Shown: one piece after another, positions 1 through 15,691 of the stretch
Layout of the letters: the number at the start of each line of letters is the position of its first letter
Numbering within the stretch: position 1 is the stretch's first letter
Source of the DNA: Pelargonium cotyledonis
Lineage: Eukaryota > Streptophyta > Magnoliopsida > Geraniales > Geraniaceae
Direction: 5' to 3'
Length of the DNA stretch: 21,221 nt
Assembly (NCBI GenBank): GCA_036897625.1
Contig: JAYMTA010001204.1
Span: 1-21,221, forward strand
The notes under the pieces: generated by a model
Database searches by the model: none
Told to the model about the DNA's origin: nothing
The model's input: only the letters and a program-made list of their open reading frames with translations
Program-made: the position numbers and the translations under genes

Positions 1-63
1 ATGCATACTTCAGGGAAAGTATGTGTAATTTTCCCTAGTGATAGTTTGTGTTTAAATCTTCAC

Positions 64-2744
64 CTGGCGTAATCGAATTACGCGAGAAAGCATGCCGATA
101 AGTATGTCTGTGTTCAAGCTCCTCTCATGAGCCTCATCCAGTATTAAGACAGAGTAACGCTTCAATAAAAAATCATTCTGCAGCGTATGCAAGATTAAGA
201 TTAAAAAGACATTCAAAGTTGGCACTCAGATTTTGGACCCCTTGACCAAGAAAACTAGATATCCACAAATAGAAAGTCCAACTTGTACAAAAACAAATGA
301 GCAAAATGTTGTGATCATATACTGGCCCTTCTTCAAAGTTCATTCGCATAAGCAATCACCTTATAGAAGGAAACTGTAAATGTAATAGTCAGTTGGAGAA
401 AACAAATCACCTGAACTTCTCGTAGTAAAATTCCATCTGTCATAAACTTTATGGAGCAATTCTTTCCAATCTTTTTGTCATGCCTAACTTGGAACCCAAC
501 CTCTCTACCTAGATGAACACCGAGCTCATATGCGACACGCCTAGCAGTGGCAAGAACAGCCACACGGCGCGGTTGAGTAACGCCTGTAATACCACTTCTG
601 GCACTGGACAAATTTGAACCAAATCCAGCTTCATAAAGGAACTGAAAAATGGCCGTAAATGTTAAAAATTAGGAAAGTTCCTGAGAGGATCTTATGTCTT
701 AACCAAGCAGGTGAACTGATATCAAGCATGAAATATGACTTACCTGAGGAACTTGAGTGGTTTTACCACACCCAGTCTCTCCACAAATAATTACAGCAGA
801 GTGATCATTTATAGCTTCCATTATTTCTTGCTCCATCATCACTATAGGAAGGTCCTTCCTATTATTCTCAATCTCACTTGGCCTTGATACATGCACTACA
901 GTTGGGGCCATTACAACTCTCTGCGCAAGACAATCTGTTGAAGTACTTGTCCTGCTGATAATTACAGCTGGGCTTTCATTTTCCCTATCCTATTCCATGC
1001 CAAAACAAGATTCATCTATGAGTCAATAACAATATAATGATCAACTAACGGTCAAACAAATGTCATCGTTCTCAGAACTCCATATATGGAGAAAAAGATT
1101 CTGCAGTAAACAATACTCGTATCATCCCAATTATATACTAGCTAAATGTAAGTATAATGGGCAAAATAACTAGAACGTACAGATATACATCAAATACAAC
1201 TGTATATAGGTGAAATCATTGATGTAAACTTAAGATATGGAAACCAAATTAGACACATAGAGCTAAAAATCTGTTTTGGTGATCAATGTCACTTCTTACA
1301 TATACATTATTAGCTATCTCTTGCACATGCTACTTACTGTGTTCCTTTTTCTTTAATTTTCTGTGGGTAAGTTCATCTATCTCTTAATCAAATGTTAGTA
1401 TAATATGCTTAATCTCATACACTGCAGGTTTGAAATAACTCTTTCTGATTCAGTTGCATATGTAAAAACTATAAAGTATAAAACATACCACCGAGGCTGT
1501 GATTTTTCTGCTATCATCATTACATAATGAGGGCGAAGCCTCTCTTTTTTCTTCAGCCGTTGTGATATTTACTAAACCAGTAACTTCAGACCCACCAATT
1601 GTACAAGGTTCATTGTGACAAACCGGCTCCGGAGAAGAGTTCAAAGAAACAGATGAGCCATTTACAACTTCCCTTGGTAAAATCGCTGGTGAAGCAAAAT
1701 CCTCTCTTTGTAATATCACTGAATCCTCAGGTTCAATAGCACAAGACTCATTATCAACAGCCCTTTTGTTGACGGGAGTATCACTCTGTTTTAGTTCTAA
1801 GCCTACCTTCGAAAACTGTACAGCCCTCCAACGTTTTTGCCGCATAGTTTCAACCTGCGCGAGTATTGGCCCCATAAGTACTCAATCCAGAAAAACTTAT
1901 CCACAGTGCCAATCGTCATAATCTAATAATACAAACCTGACCAATACTATGTGAAGACTGCAGGAGAGCATACGCATCCTCCGGGATCTTGTGTTTCCTG
2001 AAAATATATGTAGCAAAATATAGTATCCAACATGTTCATCAATAGAAAATAAATTACAACAAAAACAATCCAAAACGGGTTACGGGGTAAAAAAATTGCT
2101 CCACATACTTCAACATTTCCATACTTTTTGATAGCAAAAGTTCTTTCTCTTTCTCCTCCTACAAATATAAATATCAGATCATTCCAAATATTTTAAACTA
2201 AAGAATCGAATAAAAATCACATTCCAACACAAGCCAACCTCTAACTTCTTCAGCTTTCTCTTTTGCGAATTGCTCAGTTTCGGTTTATGCTTCTTGTCAT
2301 TCTTTTGTTTTTCCTATAGCCCAAAAAATAAAACAAAGCACCATTCAAACTCCAATTAGACAAAACAAAACGAAGGAAATATTTAGGTACCTTTTGGATT
2401 AAAATCTAAACGCAAAGATGAACAATGAGAATCTCATTATCATTCCTGAACAAAAATTCTAATCCAGGCACTAGCTTCGTATAGTGCATGCACCTGATCA
2501 GTTCGTTTCCGTTTGTTTTTCTTGCTTCCGGGCATAACCATTGCATTACTATCATCTCCATTCAAGCTACCAAATCAAAATAAGTTCATTAAAAACGCCG
2601 AAACCACTCAAACAATGTACAGTAAATTCAGAAACTTCTCTTTTCAGAAATTTGCTTAGCAAAAGAAGTTAGAGACACAAATTAGTTCATCAAATACCTG
2701 CTCGAAAATCCTTCCAGCTTCGAATTTTCCACAGACACCTCCAT
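64..2744 (-). CDS. DEAH-box ATP-dependent RNA helicase, DEAH13/DHX37 type (N-terminal part)
   Basis: Nine coding exons read right to left: 2744-2698, 2566-2494, 2313-2239, 2158-2109, 1997-1937, 1854-1489, 989-744, 641-411 and 177-64. All have GT..AG introns and compatible phases, giving residues 1-421. The start is the ATG at 2744, opening [13 protein letters not shown]. Residues 28-70 are Lys/Arg-rich ([16 protein letters not shown]), suggesting nuclear or nucleolar targeting. An acidic, low-complexity linker fills about 103-250. The helicase core begins with Walker A GETGCGKT (294-301), then motif Ia TQPRRVA (328-334), TDGILLRE (374-381) and the DEAH box (397-400). The remaining core, HA2 and OB-fold regions lie left of position 1. 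In this family (yeast Dhr1, human DHX37, Arabidopsis DEAH13/FASCIATED STEM 4) the enzyme acts on pre-ribosomes during 18S rRNA maturation. Family placement rests on the basic N-terminus and the match to DEAH13. Another DEAH helicase is possible but less likely. Confidence 0.88.
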
Positions 2745-2820
2745 CAAGCCTCCTTCAACTTAACTCAAAAAGCTACTGAATACAAACTAACAAACAATAA
2801 ACACACCAAAAAAAAAAAAA

Positions 2821-2972
2821 AACTAAGAATCGATTCCGAGCAGAGAGGTTGAAGAAGAAACTAGGAATCGATACTGGAGCAGAAAGGTTGAGGAAGAAAC
2901 TAAGAATCGATACTTGAGCAGAGAGGTTGAAGAGGGCGCGAAGCGAATTTAGCAGAGAGGTTGAGGAGGACG
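2821..2972. repeat. 39-bp tandem repeat upstream of the helicase start
   Basis: The block containing GAATCGAT and CAGAGAGGTTGA recurs. GAATCGAT starts at 2827, 2865 and 2904, and CAGAGAGGTT (one copy CAGAAAGGTT) at 2841, 2880, 2919 and 2953. That is three full units of 38-39 bp plus a shortened fourth. The array starts 77 bp upstream of the helicase ATG, so it is probably 5' leader or core promoter. An A-tract (2809-2822) adjoins it. Confidence 0.85.
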
Positions 2973-2992
2973 CGAGACATTGCCCTAATATA

Positions 2993-3019
2993 ATTGGGCC
3001 TAACTTATATCATTGGGCC
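2993..3019 (-). promoter_or_regulatory. Two Site II / GGCCCA boxes of the helicase promoter
   Basis: ATTGGGCC occurs at 2993-3000 and again at 3012-3019; on the gene's strand each reads GGCCCAAT. This is the TGGGCC (Site II, UP1-like) element, known in plants as a TCP-bound element of ribosome-biogenesis and proliferation genes. It lies about 250-275 bp upstream of the helicase ATG. Motif presence is seen directly; function is inferred. Confidence 0.6.
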
Positions 3020-3041
3020 TAGATAGAACCGGTAATTTAGG

Positions 3042-3072
<31 letters not shown>

Positions 3073-4093
3073 TTCAAAATGTATAATCCAAACTAGTATG
3101 GATTTTGTGTCGGTCCAAATTTAGATTGAATCGGAACGGACAGAATGTTTTTCAAAAGATAACATCAAATTTCGGTCTCATCTCTAATTATGAGTACGGA
3201 GCACCCCTACAAATTAAATGTTTGTTCGAAATCACCTATTATTTTTTTTGTTTTATTCCATAAGGTTTCTGAATGGACCGCACCCTTTTAAAATAAGTGG
3301 TTATCTAAAAACACTTATTGTTTTTTTAAAGTACTTATAAAAGTGACTTTTTTGGTAACGGAAGTAAGAAAAAATTATTTTATATTATATATTATTATTA
3401 TATTAAGTTATAGTTACAAAAAAGGGGAGAAGACGGTTTAAAAAAAAAATTAAAAAAAGGCGGAGAAGAAATATTCTCTCTCTACTTCTTCACATAAGTA
3501 AATTTTTTTACTTATTTTTACTTCTCCACCATTACAATATACGAGAATAGATTTTTCATAATTTGACACAATATTAGTGGGGCTAAGTCTGAAATGCATG
3601 TCGTCCTAATCATTTTGAGGTCCTGCAGGCAAATCAACTTTCAGAATTGAAGGCTTTGATTTGCAACTCTCGACGACGACATGTTTGTCGGAGTCTTGTA
3701 GACTACCCCTAGGAGTAAATCCAACACTTTTCCTTGATTTTCAGAAACGAATCAACAACCAAAAAATCGTGTTGTGTTCTAAAATTTTAAACTATGGGAT
3801 ATTTTTATTTCTTTTCTTAGGTTAATACAATAGGAATTGAAAATCATATCAATACACATCTACAAGACTACAACACTAAAATGCAATCTAATAGGAACTT
3901 GAATAGTTTGTCTATTAATGCTAATATCAAAACCAAATCAAAATGTTTATGATACAAATTCAAAAGAAAATAACATAAATTCTTAACAAAACCCATTGCC
4001 AAACTATACATTATTATTAGTCAATCTTACCCAAAACTAAACTTTGAGAAATGGTCAAGAACATTGAACTTGAAAAGAATGCCGATAGGATCT
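3020..4093. other. Intergenic spacer, helicase promoter side to fumarase 3' side
   Basis: This AT-rich spacer has no supported gene. It contains a T-homopolymer (about 3042-3069). It also has a short imperfect inverted repeat around 3449-3528 (GGCGGAGAAG against CTTCTCCACC, enclosing AAGTAAA/TTTACTT), possibly a decayed MITE. No open frame has coding character. Confidence 0.5.
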
Positions 4094-4099
4094 TTTATT
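4094..4099 (-). terminator. Candidate polyadenylation signal of the fumarase gene
   Basis: TTTATT on the plus strand is AATAAA on the minus strand, about 100 nt past the fumarase stop codon at 4199. The spacing fits a plant near-upstream element. Plant signals are loose, so this is only a candidate. Confidence 0.45.
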
Positions 4100-4198
4100 T
4101 TCCGATCCAACTGATATGAGTTGCTTGCTGCAAAAAAATTCTGCGTCGGGATCGGATCCAAAACTCAAGTGAATAAAATTTGAAATGCTTGTGAAATG

Positions 4199-9876
<5,678 letters not shown>

Positions 9877-10094
9877 TTCCTTCTTCGTCTAAAGACCTCA
9901 AAAAATGAAAAAATCACAGCATCGATCACGTTCAGATACGCTAAAACAGCAGATTCATGGACGAAGATGGATCGAACCTGAGCAGTGCTTGATTGATTGG
10001 GCTGAACTGGATCGGAGATGCAGTTTTCGAGAAGATCAGAGTGACAGAGAAATGGATCAAAAGGAACAGAGCTGAGAGCAGCAGTGTAGTGAAA

Positions 10095-10187
10095 GGCCCA
10101 TAAACAAAGCCCATAAAATTGGGCTTTGTTTTGTAGGTTATGGTTTGGGCTTGACTAAAGAGAGGGACCATATAAATTTTAGGCCCA
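10095..10187 (-). promoter_or_regulatory. Cluster of five Site II (TGGGCY) boxes of the fumarase promoter
   Basis: GGCCCA occurs at 10095-10100 and 10182-10187, AGCCCA at 10108-10113, and TGGGCT at 10120-10125 and 10146-10151. Five TGGGC[C/T] elements therefore lie within 93 bp, about 220-310 bp upstream of the fumarase ATG. Site II elements are known to be enriched in nuclear promoters of plant mitochondrial genes, where TCP factors can bind. The 5' leader lies between this cluster and 9876 and may contain its own intron: GAG|GTC near 9905-9900 could be an acceptor, but this is unproven. Confidence 0.65.
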
Positions 10188-10219
10188 TTAAATTTTTTCT
10201 TTGAAGTTGAACTCATTAC

Positions 10220-11040
10220 AACATCTATCTAGATTCTAGGCGACTATTCGGATTTCAGAAAAAAATTAGATTGATAAAGAATAAATCTATCCCTGCTCGT
10301 CATTATTTTCTACAGAAAATTTATTAAAATTAACGGAAAATATCAATTTGAGATCAAACACGAAAATTCACTTGCTAATTTGAATCCAAATGCAAAAATT
10401 AGGGTACAAAGTTGTGTTTTATTCATAAGATATGAGTAATATGAGCATCAGTTGACTGATATAACCTTATATCAGTTGCACTTGAATATATTATAGGTAT
10501 AAAGTTTAAAAATATAGCTAACTAAATAAATAAAATGGTTCACATGAATTAAATAAGTCTAGCGTATCAAATCATACCAAATCAAAATTAAATTTTGTTG
10601 GGTCAATCCGTATTATGTCGCGCCAACTCGCTCACAAATATTAAATTTTTTTCGTGACATGTTATTCACCGTGTTTAGTAAGCGGATCATGTTTGTATAG
10701 ATCTATTAATAAAATAATATTTTACACGACTTGCTAACACAATCTGTCACCACTACATTGTTAAGGATAAGTTGCTCAGTCGACAACACAAGTCATAATT
10801 GGAGGAAAAATCTTGAGTTTGATCCATACAAAACACGTTTATAAGCCCCAAATAGCAGTGGATTAGGTTCGTAAAATAGATGAGAATGACGCATGGTTTA
10901 TACCAAAAGAAAATTATATTAAAAGCTTAATAAATTGGTGGAATGATTTTGCATTATTGCAACACACAAATATTACAACGTGTGACCAAGTAACCTCCCA
11001 CAATTGTGAACAAACAATAATATAATGATGAGAACAACCT
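10220..11040. other. Intergenic spacer between fumarase and the Ole e 1-like gene
   Basis: Divergent promoter region, AT-rich and without a supported gene. Around 10600-10760 it contains CGTGTTTAGTAAGCGGATCATGTTTGT-like sequence. This resembles the right part of the 161-bp repeat in fumarase intron 16 (CGTGTTTAGTAATCATG followed by CATGTTTGTG), so it is probably a decayed copy of the same repeat family. Confidence 0.4.
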
Positions 11041-11047
11041 TATAAAA
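11041..11047 (+). promoter_or_regulatory. TATA box of the Ole e 1-like gene
   Basis: TATAAAA lies 90 bp upstream of the ATG at 11137. A leader starting about 30 bp downstream would be roughly 65 nt long, with a pyrimidine-rich stretch (CTTCTTTTTCTTCTTC) before the start codon. Position and sequence are typical of strongly expressed plant genes. Confidence 0.65.
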
Positions 11048-11136
11048 TGCCATAAATGGTAATGTTTTTGTACTAAATCCAATCCAATCCACCAATTCTC
11101 TCTTTGAGCTTCTTTTTCTTCTTCAACCTATCAAAA

Positions 11137-12279
11137 ATGGCTGTAAATACCCATTTCCTCTTATCAACCTCTATGCTTCTTTTGTCACTTGTGGTCATTG
11201 TTTCAGCTTATGATCCCAAAAGCTATGTCCCAAAACAAACTTATGAGAAACCCAAGCTTGGAGAATATATACTCTCAAAAACCATTGGGGTTCAAGGGCT
11301 TATTTACTGCAGATCAGGATATAAACTTACCCCAATTGAAGGTAAGTAATGCTCTCATGCTATTTTATTAGTAGATATTATTACTTCTTATCGAAGAATG
11401 TAAGTAGAATTCATGTTTTTAACGACCATACTAGAATGATCAATTCGATTGTAAGTATCTCGATTCGTTATATGCTGGTCACATCTCATTTTGCAAGCTC
11501 TAGCTAGCAAAATGAGTTAGGAGCCTAACTTGGCCCCAAATAGCAGAGCCCACAAAAGCCCGTATTTTAATTGAGCCGTTATTTGTTGGTCTGATCTAAT
11601 ATTCAAATTCCCAACAGATGGTGAAAACTATTTCAACTTATCAAAAATCGAGTTCCATTATTTGCCTCATCAAATGACTCGACTAGTAAGATCCACTCAA
11701 ACAATCGTCCAGCCAGCAGATCGATTCAAAATCCAACAAGATTTCAAAACTGTCAGAACTCAAAAACTACTCAAACCCGCGTTCCATTTGTTGCAATCTC
11801 ATAAACAATTCGACCCGTTATATCGATCCATTGAAACACTCGTTCAATCAACATATCGATACAACCTCCGATCCGGACTCCAAAACATTGTTTCTAACTC
11901 AATTCTTTTATTCAAATTTATGTGTGTAGGAGCTGTAGCAAGGATCACATGCCAAGCTGAGGACAAGTATGGCTACAAAACTGAGCCATACACCTTCTTG
12001 AGTGTTGCCACAGACTCAAAAGGTTACTTCCTTGCAACATTGTGCCCATCTGAGCTCAAAAGTGGCCACAAATTGAAGGAGTGCAAAGCATACCTTGAGC
12101 TATCTCCAATGGAGGATTGTGAAGTCCCAACTAATGTGAACAAAGGAACAAGTGGAGCTCCACTTTCTTCTTACCACTTCCTTAAAGACAAGAACATGAA
12201 CATGTACAATGTGGGTCCTTGGTTCTATACCCCAAAGAAACAACAAGAAGAGCACAAGCCAATCTCCAAAGGGTACTAG
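11137..12279 (+). CDS. Secreted pollen Ole e 1 / extensin-family protein
   Basis: Two exons, 11137-11341 and 11930-12279, joined in phase 1 across GTAAGT..TGTGTAG, encode 184 aa. The ATG at 11137 opens MAVNTHFLLSTS, followed by a hydrophobic signal peptide that likely ends near Ala24. The mature protein starts YDPKSYVPKQTYEKPK, a short Pro/Tyr/Lys-rich stretch. The Ole e 1-like domain follows: VQGLIYCRSGYKLTPIEG (52-69), AVARITC (70-76), and later LCP, ECKAYLE and DCEVPT, with five Cys in all. The relatives I recognise are the C-terminal domains of plant proline-rich proteins such as PRP1/PRP3 and the short Arabidopsis proteins annotated as Ole e 1 allergen and extensin family. These are apoplastic or cell-wall proteins, often of root hairs, pollen or seed coat. 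The biochemical role is unknown. AATAAA at 12296-12301 is one possible 3'-end signal. Confidence 0.9.
11625..11905. repeat. Two diverged ~137-bp tandem copies in the Ole e 1-like gene intron
   Basis: The intron is 11342-11929. GATCCACTCAAACAATCGTC at 11690 recurs as GATCCATTGAAACACTCGTT at 11825. Upstream, GTTCCATTATTTGC at about 11651 pairs with GTTCCATTTGTTGC at about 11782. Downstream, TTTCAAAACTGTCAGAACTCAA pairs with a similar block near 11880-11903. The period is about 131-139 bp. The second copy ends close to the 3' splice site. From 11662 the repeat is open in frame with exon 2. Confidence 0.65.
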
Positions 12280-12858
12280 AGACCAAAGAGGAGCTAATAA
12301 ATTTTTTTTAAAAAAATCATTTTTATTGTTGGTGATTTTGTTGAGGGCTAGAGGAGTAAATATGCTCTTTGCAATTTGGGTTTTGAAAAAAATTTCATTT
12401 GTGATAAGTATTGTTTCATTTGTTTGTTCTACTACTACTATTTTATGTAGTGGTAGAGCCATTTGTTGTCATTTATTTGTTATTGAAATTTTTGTGACCT
12501 CAAATAAGAAGTATAAATGTAATTGTACTTCAAATCCCATGACCATCATTTATCACCTATTTTGACCCTTTAGATTAGGAAAGGAAAAATAGTATTTACT
12601 AAGAAAATGAGCAATTGGGATTGAATTACCCAAAAAAGAGCAAGTGAGAAACAAAAATAGCCGTTGAAAGTGGAGGAGACATTGAAAATAAAAACAAGGA
12701 GGAGATAGAGGAAACAGAGCTGTGTGCATCTCATAAAGAACACATGCCCTGTTTCCTCCTCCTCCTATTTTAATTTCAATCTTCTTACTTGCATTGATAT
12801 CATACACAAGACATTTGACTCTCCTTTTGCGCCCTCCTCTCTTAAATTCTCTTCAGTA
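12280..12858. other. 3' end of the Ole e 1-like gene and promoter of the next gene
   Basis: Holds the 3' UTR of the upstream gene (AATAAA at 12296, TGTAAT-type words near 12516) and, before 12859, a pyrimidine-rich leader (CCTCCTCCTCCTATTTTAA around 12753-12771). No clear TATA box and no further gene are seen. Confidence 0.5.
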
Positions 12859-14093
12859 ATGGAGAATTTTGAGAGGATGAGGCAGCAGCCGATAAGGGTA
12901 GGTGGTGGCAGAGGCGGCGATTTCGGGGCGATGCTTGCCTGGGACAGATCCGTCGCCGTTGCCGGATTGGTTGCAACTTTCGCGATCAAGTCGCGCCTTT
13001 CTACCGTTAGGAGGAGGAGGAGAAGGGATGTTGTGCGGAGCTCTAAAATAGCTCAAGAAGCCAAGAAGGAAGAGGATATTGATATTCAAGAAGAAGAAAA
13101 GAATGGAAGGTAAGGTCTAGTCCTGAATCAATATATATCTACAATTAAATTAGTTAAATTAGATTAGATTATCGAGTTGAGTTAAATCAATAAGAAGATA
13201 ATATCATAATACGTAAATGAAACGAATTAATGCGGGTATGAATTGAGGTTATGAGAATATCTACTCGTTGGTTTGGCTGAGTCTGAGTACATAAAAGTTT
13301 TGTTATTACTGTTATTATTAATTTGTTGCTAATTGATTTTATTCAATTTGCAGTTTGGTCCCTGCCCAAACCTCCATCCTGGTACTTTTATTTCATAATC
13401 AAATTTCTGACCAAAACTCACTTCAATTTCTTCAATTTTTTCTTATATATACATTTTTTTTTTTTTTTTTTTTTGGGGGTTCAGGAAGAGACGCAAAAGC
13501 CTAGAGAAGAACCTGCAACAGAGAGACCAACCAATGCTCAACCAGAAACTGATCCAATGACCAACAAAATGAAACCACAAGACTTGGCTGCTACACTGAA
13601 TGTAACCAAATCTCCGGTCATTGATAAAATGGACCTGCCATTGACAACGACCGACCTCAAGGTCCCTCTCAAGCGACTAAGACTCAAACCTCTGGTTCGT
13701 CTCCAAGCAGAACATAAAATGTCAATTCTGTCACCAATTAAAGAAGGCGAAAACGAAGGAGAAGATGCGTCGGCCAGAGAGGTGAAGAAGAACGTCATCT
13801 GGCCGGCAGAGGTGGTAGAGGAGATGTCGAAAGAGCTCGAGGAGACGAAGATTGGTCATGGGATAGATCAAGATCTAACAACTGTTAGTGGTCTGAGGAT
13901 AAAGAATATGAGGAAGAAGAAGACGAAGAAGTGTGTCAGGTTTTTTGAAGAAAAAGCAGCAGTAGCGTGTACAGGTAAGCAATCAGGATCGAGCACTGGT
14001 TCGATGATGACGTTGACAATGTTGATGGTGTTCTTGTTAGTTATCGTGTTTCTTCGATTTGATGCCATGTCCTGTTCTCTTCTCAGCCAGTGA
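12859..14093 (+). CDS. Unrecognised protein with C-terminal membrane anchor
   Basis: Three exons, 12859-13109, 13354-13381 (only 28 nt) and 13485-14093, join in phase 2 and then phase 0 to give 295 aa. I do not recognise the family. The start ATG has G at +4. Residues 1-22 are polar and Gly-rich (GGGRGGDFG). A short hydrophobic segment (SVAVAGLVATFAI, 31-43) is followed by a run of six Arg (51-56). A Lys/Glu-rich segment spans 63-82. The middle is Pro/Lys/Glu-rich and looks disordered, with KVPLKRLRLKPLVRL, VIWPAEVVEEMSKELEE and a basic patch RKKKTKKCVRF. A strong hydrophobic segment at about 267-285 ends ten residues before the C-terminus, as in a tail-anchored protein. No homology-free functional inference is justified. 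Splicing is inferred from consensus sites and frame continuity. Intron 2 ends in a long T tract. Confidence 0.72.
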
Positions 14094-14436
14094 TTTAGTA
14101 TTTTTTGTTGTATTTATGTTTTTTGTTTTTTGTTTTTTCATGAATTGAGTTTCTCACAAACCGTTTTTAGTTGTTTGTGAGACAATAATACATGAAAGTT
14201 TTGGTTTGTACCTTTTTGTTGCTGTTGTAATATTTTTCACCTTATTGGCTATGGGGTGGTATAAATATGAGATTCATTTGATTTCAGATTTGTGGGAGTG
14301 TTTTTCAATGGCATGATTCTTAAATTTGGAATGAACTCAAGGTTAAAACGGTCATTCTATGGGCACAAGCTGTTTAGTAGGTGTATCTTAAACTTTAATC
14401 CAACAGAACCCGAACTAGACCAGGAAGAGATGAGAG

Positions 14437-14583
14437 GTTCGGCTCAGGTTGCAGGCTTCACATAGAAAATGCACGGGTTGAGTGCGAGGTACCTTAATCT
14501 ATATGCAACTTCTGCAAACTCAACCCGAACTTGCAAAGTTATTGAGTACCTCGCCAGTTCAGATTTAGATTGTCAGCTCTACC
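14437..14583. mobile_element. Decayed MITE remnant ending TGTCAGCTCTACC
   Basis: The right end, ATTGTCAGCTCTACC (14569-14583), is the same as that of the element ending at 15000. The interior has overlapping inverted words (CGGGTTGAGT at 14474 against ACTCAACCCG at 14518; GCGAGGTAC at 14484 against GTACCTCGC at 14546). The left end could not be placed and may be lost. Confidence 0.4.
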
Positions 14584-14767
14584 TATGCATGCAGCTCGAA
14601 CTACACGATAGGTTATGCATGTGAATCAAGAATTAATAGAGGCAACACAAAAAAGTCCGAAGACCAAAGGAAAATTTCACTAAATCCATAAGTCTAAACC
14701 AGAAAGGTCGTGTATGCATTAAACTTTCTGTTCGGGAATGGGAACGAAAATGAGATCCTTATTCTAA

Positions 14768-15000
14768 GGGTGGCAATTTCGGATTTCGCTTCAGTTTGTT
14801 CAGGTTTATATAGATAAACACTAATACGAATCCAATCCAAAAGAGGTTCAGATCTGTTCAAATTTTGAATTTCAGGCCACCAAGCGGATCTGATTTCAGC
14901 ATTTAGGGTAGAATGGGCGGATTCACGCGGACCCGACCCAAAATTGGTCAGAGAGTAGCTGCTTTAGATCTGGGTTCAGATCCATATTGTCAGCTCTACC
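14768..15000. mobile_element. hAT-like MITE remnant, ~233 bp
   Basis: The left end reads GGGTGGCAATTTCGGATT. The right end, read in reverse complement, is GGTAGAGCTGACAATATGGA. The two are imperfect inverted repeats. The interior is rich in ACCCGACCC/CGGGT-like words typical of plant GGGTGGCAATT elements. No convincing target-site duplication is visible. Confidence 0.5.
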
Positions 15001-15533
15001 TTTCTTCAAGTGTGTTAAGACCTTTTTATAATGGAAATGACTTTCCATTTCAAAAAATTCAATCCTAACGCTACTTCAGTGAAAAGTCTATCTGGAATAT
15101 GAAGTAGTCGTTAACTTCACTTCTTTTTTTCACTTTTTTTTTCAATGATCTAATACTCCTAACATTATGAAACTGTAATTATGCTCAACAATCAAAACTT
15201 CATGATAACAAAAGAGAAGAAAAAGACCATATATACACAAATTACCTTTCAAAATTTCAACAGAGCCTCGTTCCCTCGACCGTCCGTTTGTACTTGGGGC
15301 CGAGACTCGGTCAGTTGAACAACCTAGAAAATTGGGGAAAAGAGAGGAAACAAAGTTGATCCGGAAAAAGAATATTGTATGTATAACAAGAATATGTATG
15401 AGTATATGCTATGGTTCACTTCTTGAAAAGTGTCTTTACATCTGATGTGTATATTCCATCCTAACTATCACTCTTTTCCCTATATACAGTGCCATGAATC
15501 CACAGACCTAGCTCAATTAGCTACGGCTGATGA

Positions 15534-15539
15534 TTTATT
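15534..15539 (-). terminator. Candidate polyadenylation signal of RSH1
   Basis: TTTATT on plus, AATAAA on the gene strand, 153 nt after the stop codon at 15692. It is a plausible near-upstream element for 3'-end formation, but alternatives exist. Confidence 0.4.
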
Positions 15540-15691
15540 TGTTTATGATTGTACAACAAATAGGCGAATCAAAAGGAACTTAATACGGAAAAATTATATG
15601 AACCATGTTCAAATCTCAGCTTTCTCAGGACAAAACTTCTTACCCAAGTCTATAGTTGCCGGGCAAACTGGTTGGGCTCGGTGAATACGGA

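Larger units (their letters stand above)
14094..15691. other. Convergent intergenic region with 3' ends and MITE remnants
   Basis: Lies between two convergent genes. It holds the 3' UTR of the membrane-anchored protein gene (T-rich, about 14094-14290), two MITE-like remnants (listed separately), and the RSH1 3' UTR nearest 15691. No further gene is supported. Confidence 0.55.

Noticed and set aside
11662..12279. A single 205-codon plus-strand reading frame over the second half of the Ole e 1-like gene
   Set aside because: Its first ~89 codons are the repeated intron sequence, and only 11930-12279 has family similarity. The spliced model with a signal peptide is better supported.
12209..12565. 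Plus-strand 118-codon frame after the Ole e 1-like gene
   Set aside because: Overlaps the real exon in another frame and runs through AT-rich 3' UTR; composition is non-coding.
13323..13484. In-frame extension upstream of exon 3 of the orphan gene
   Set aside because: It would encode a Phe-rich stretch from the T tract of intron 2. The acceptor at 13484 and the 28-nt exon give a cleaner join.
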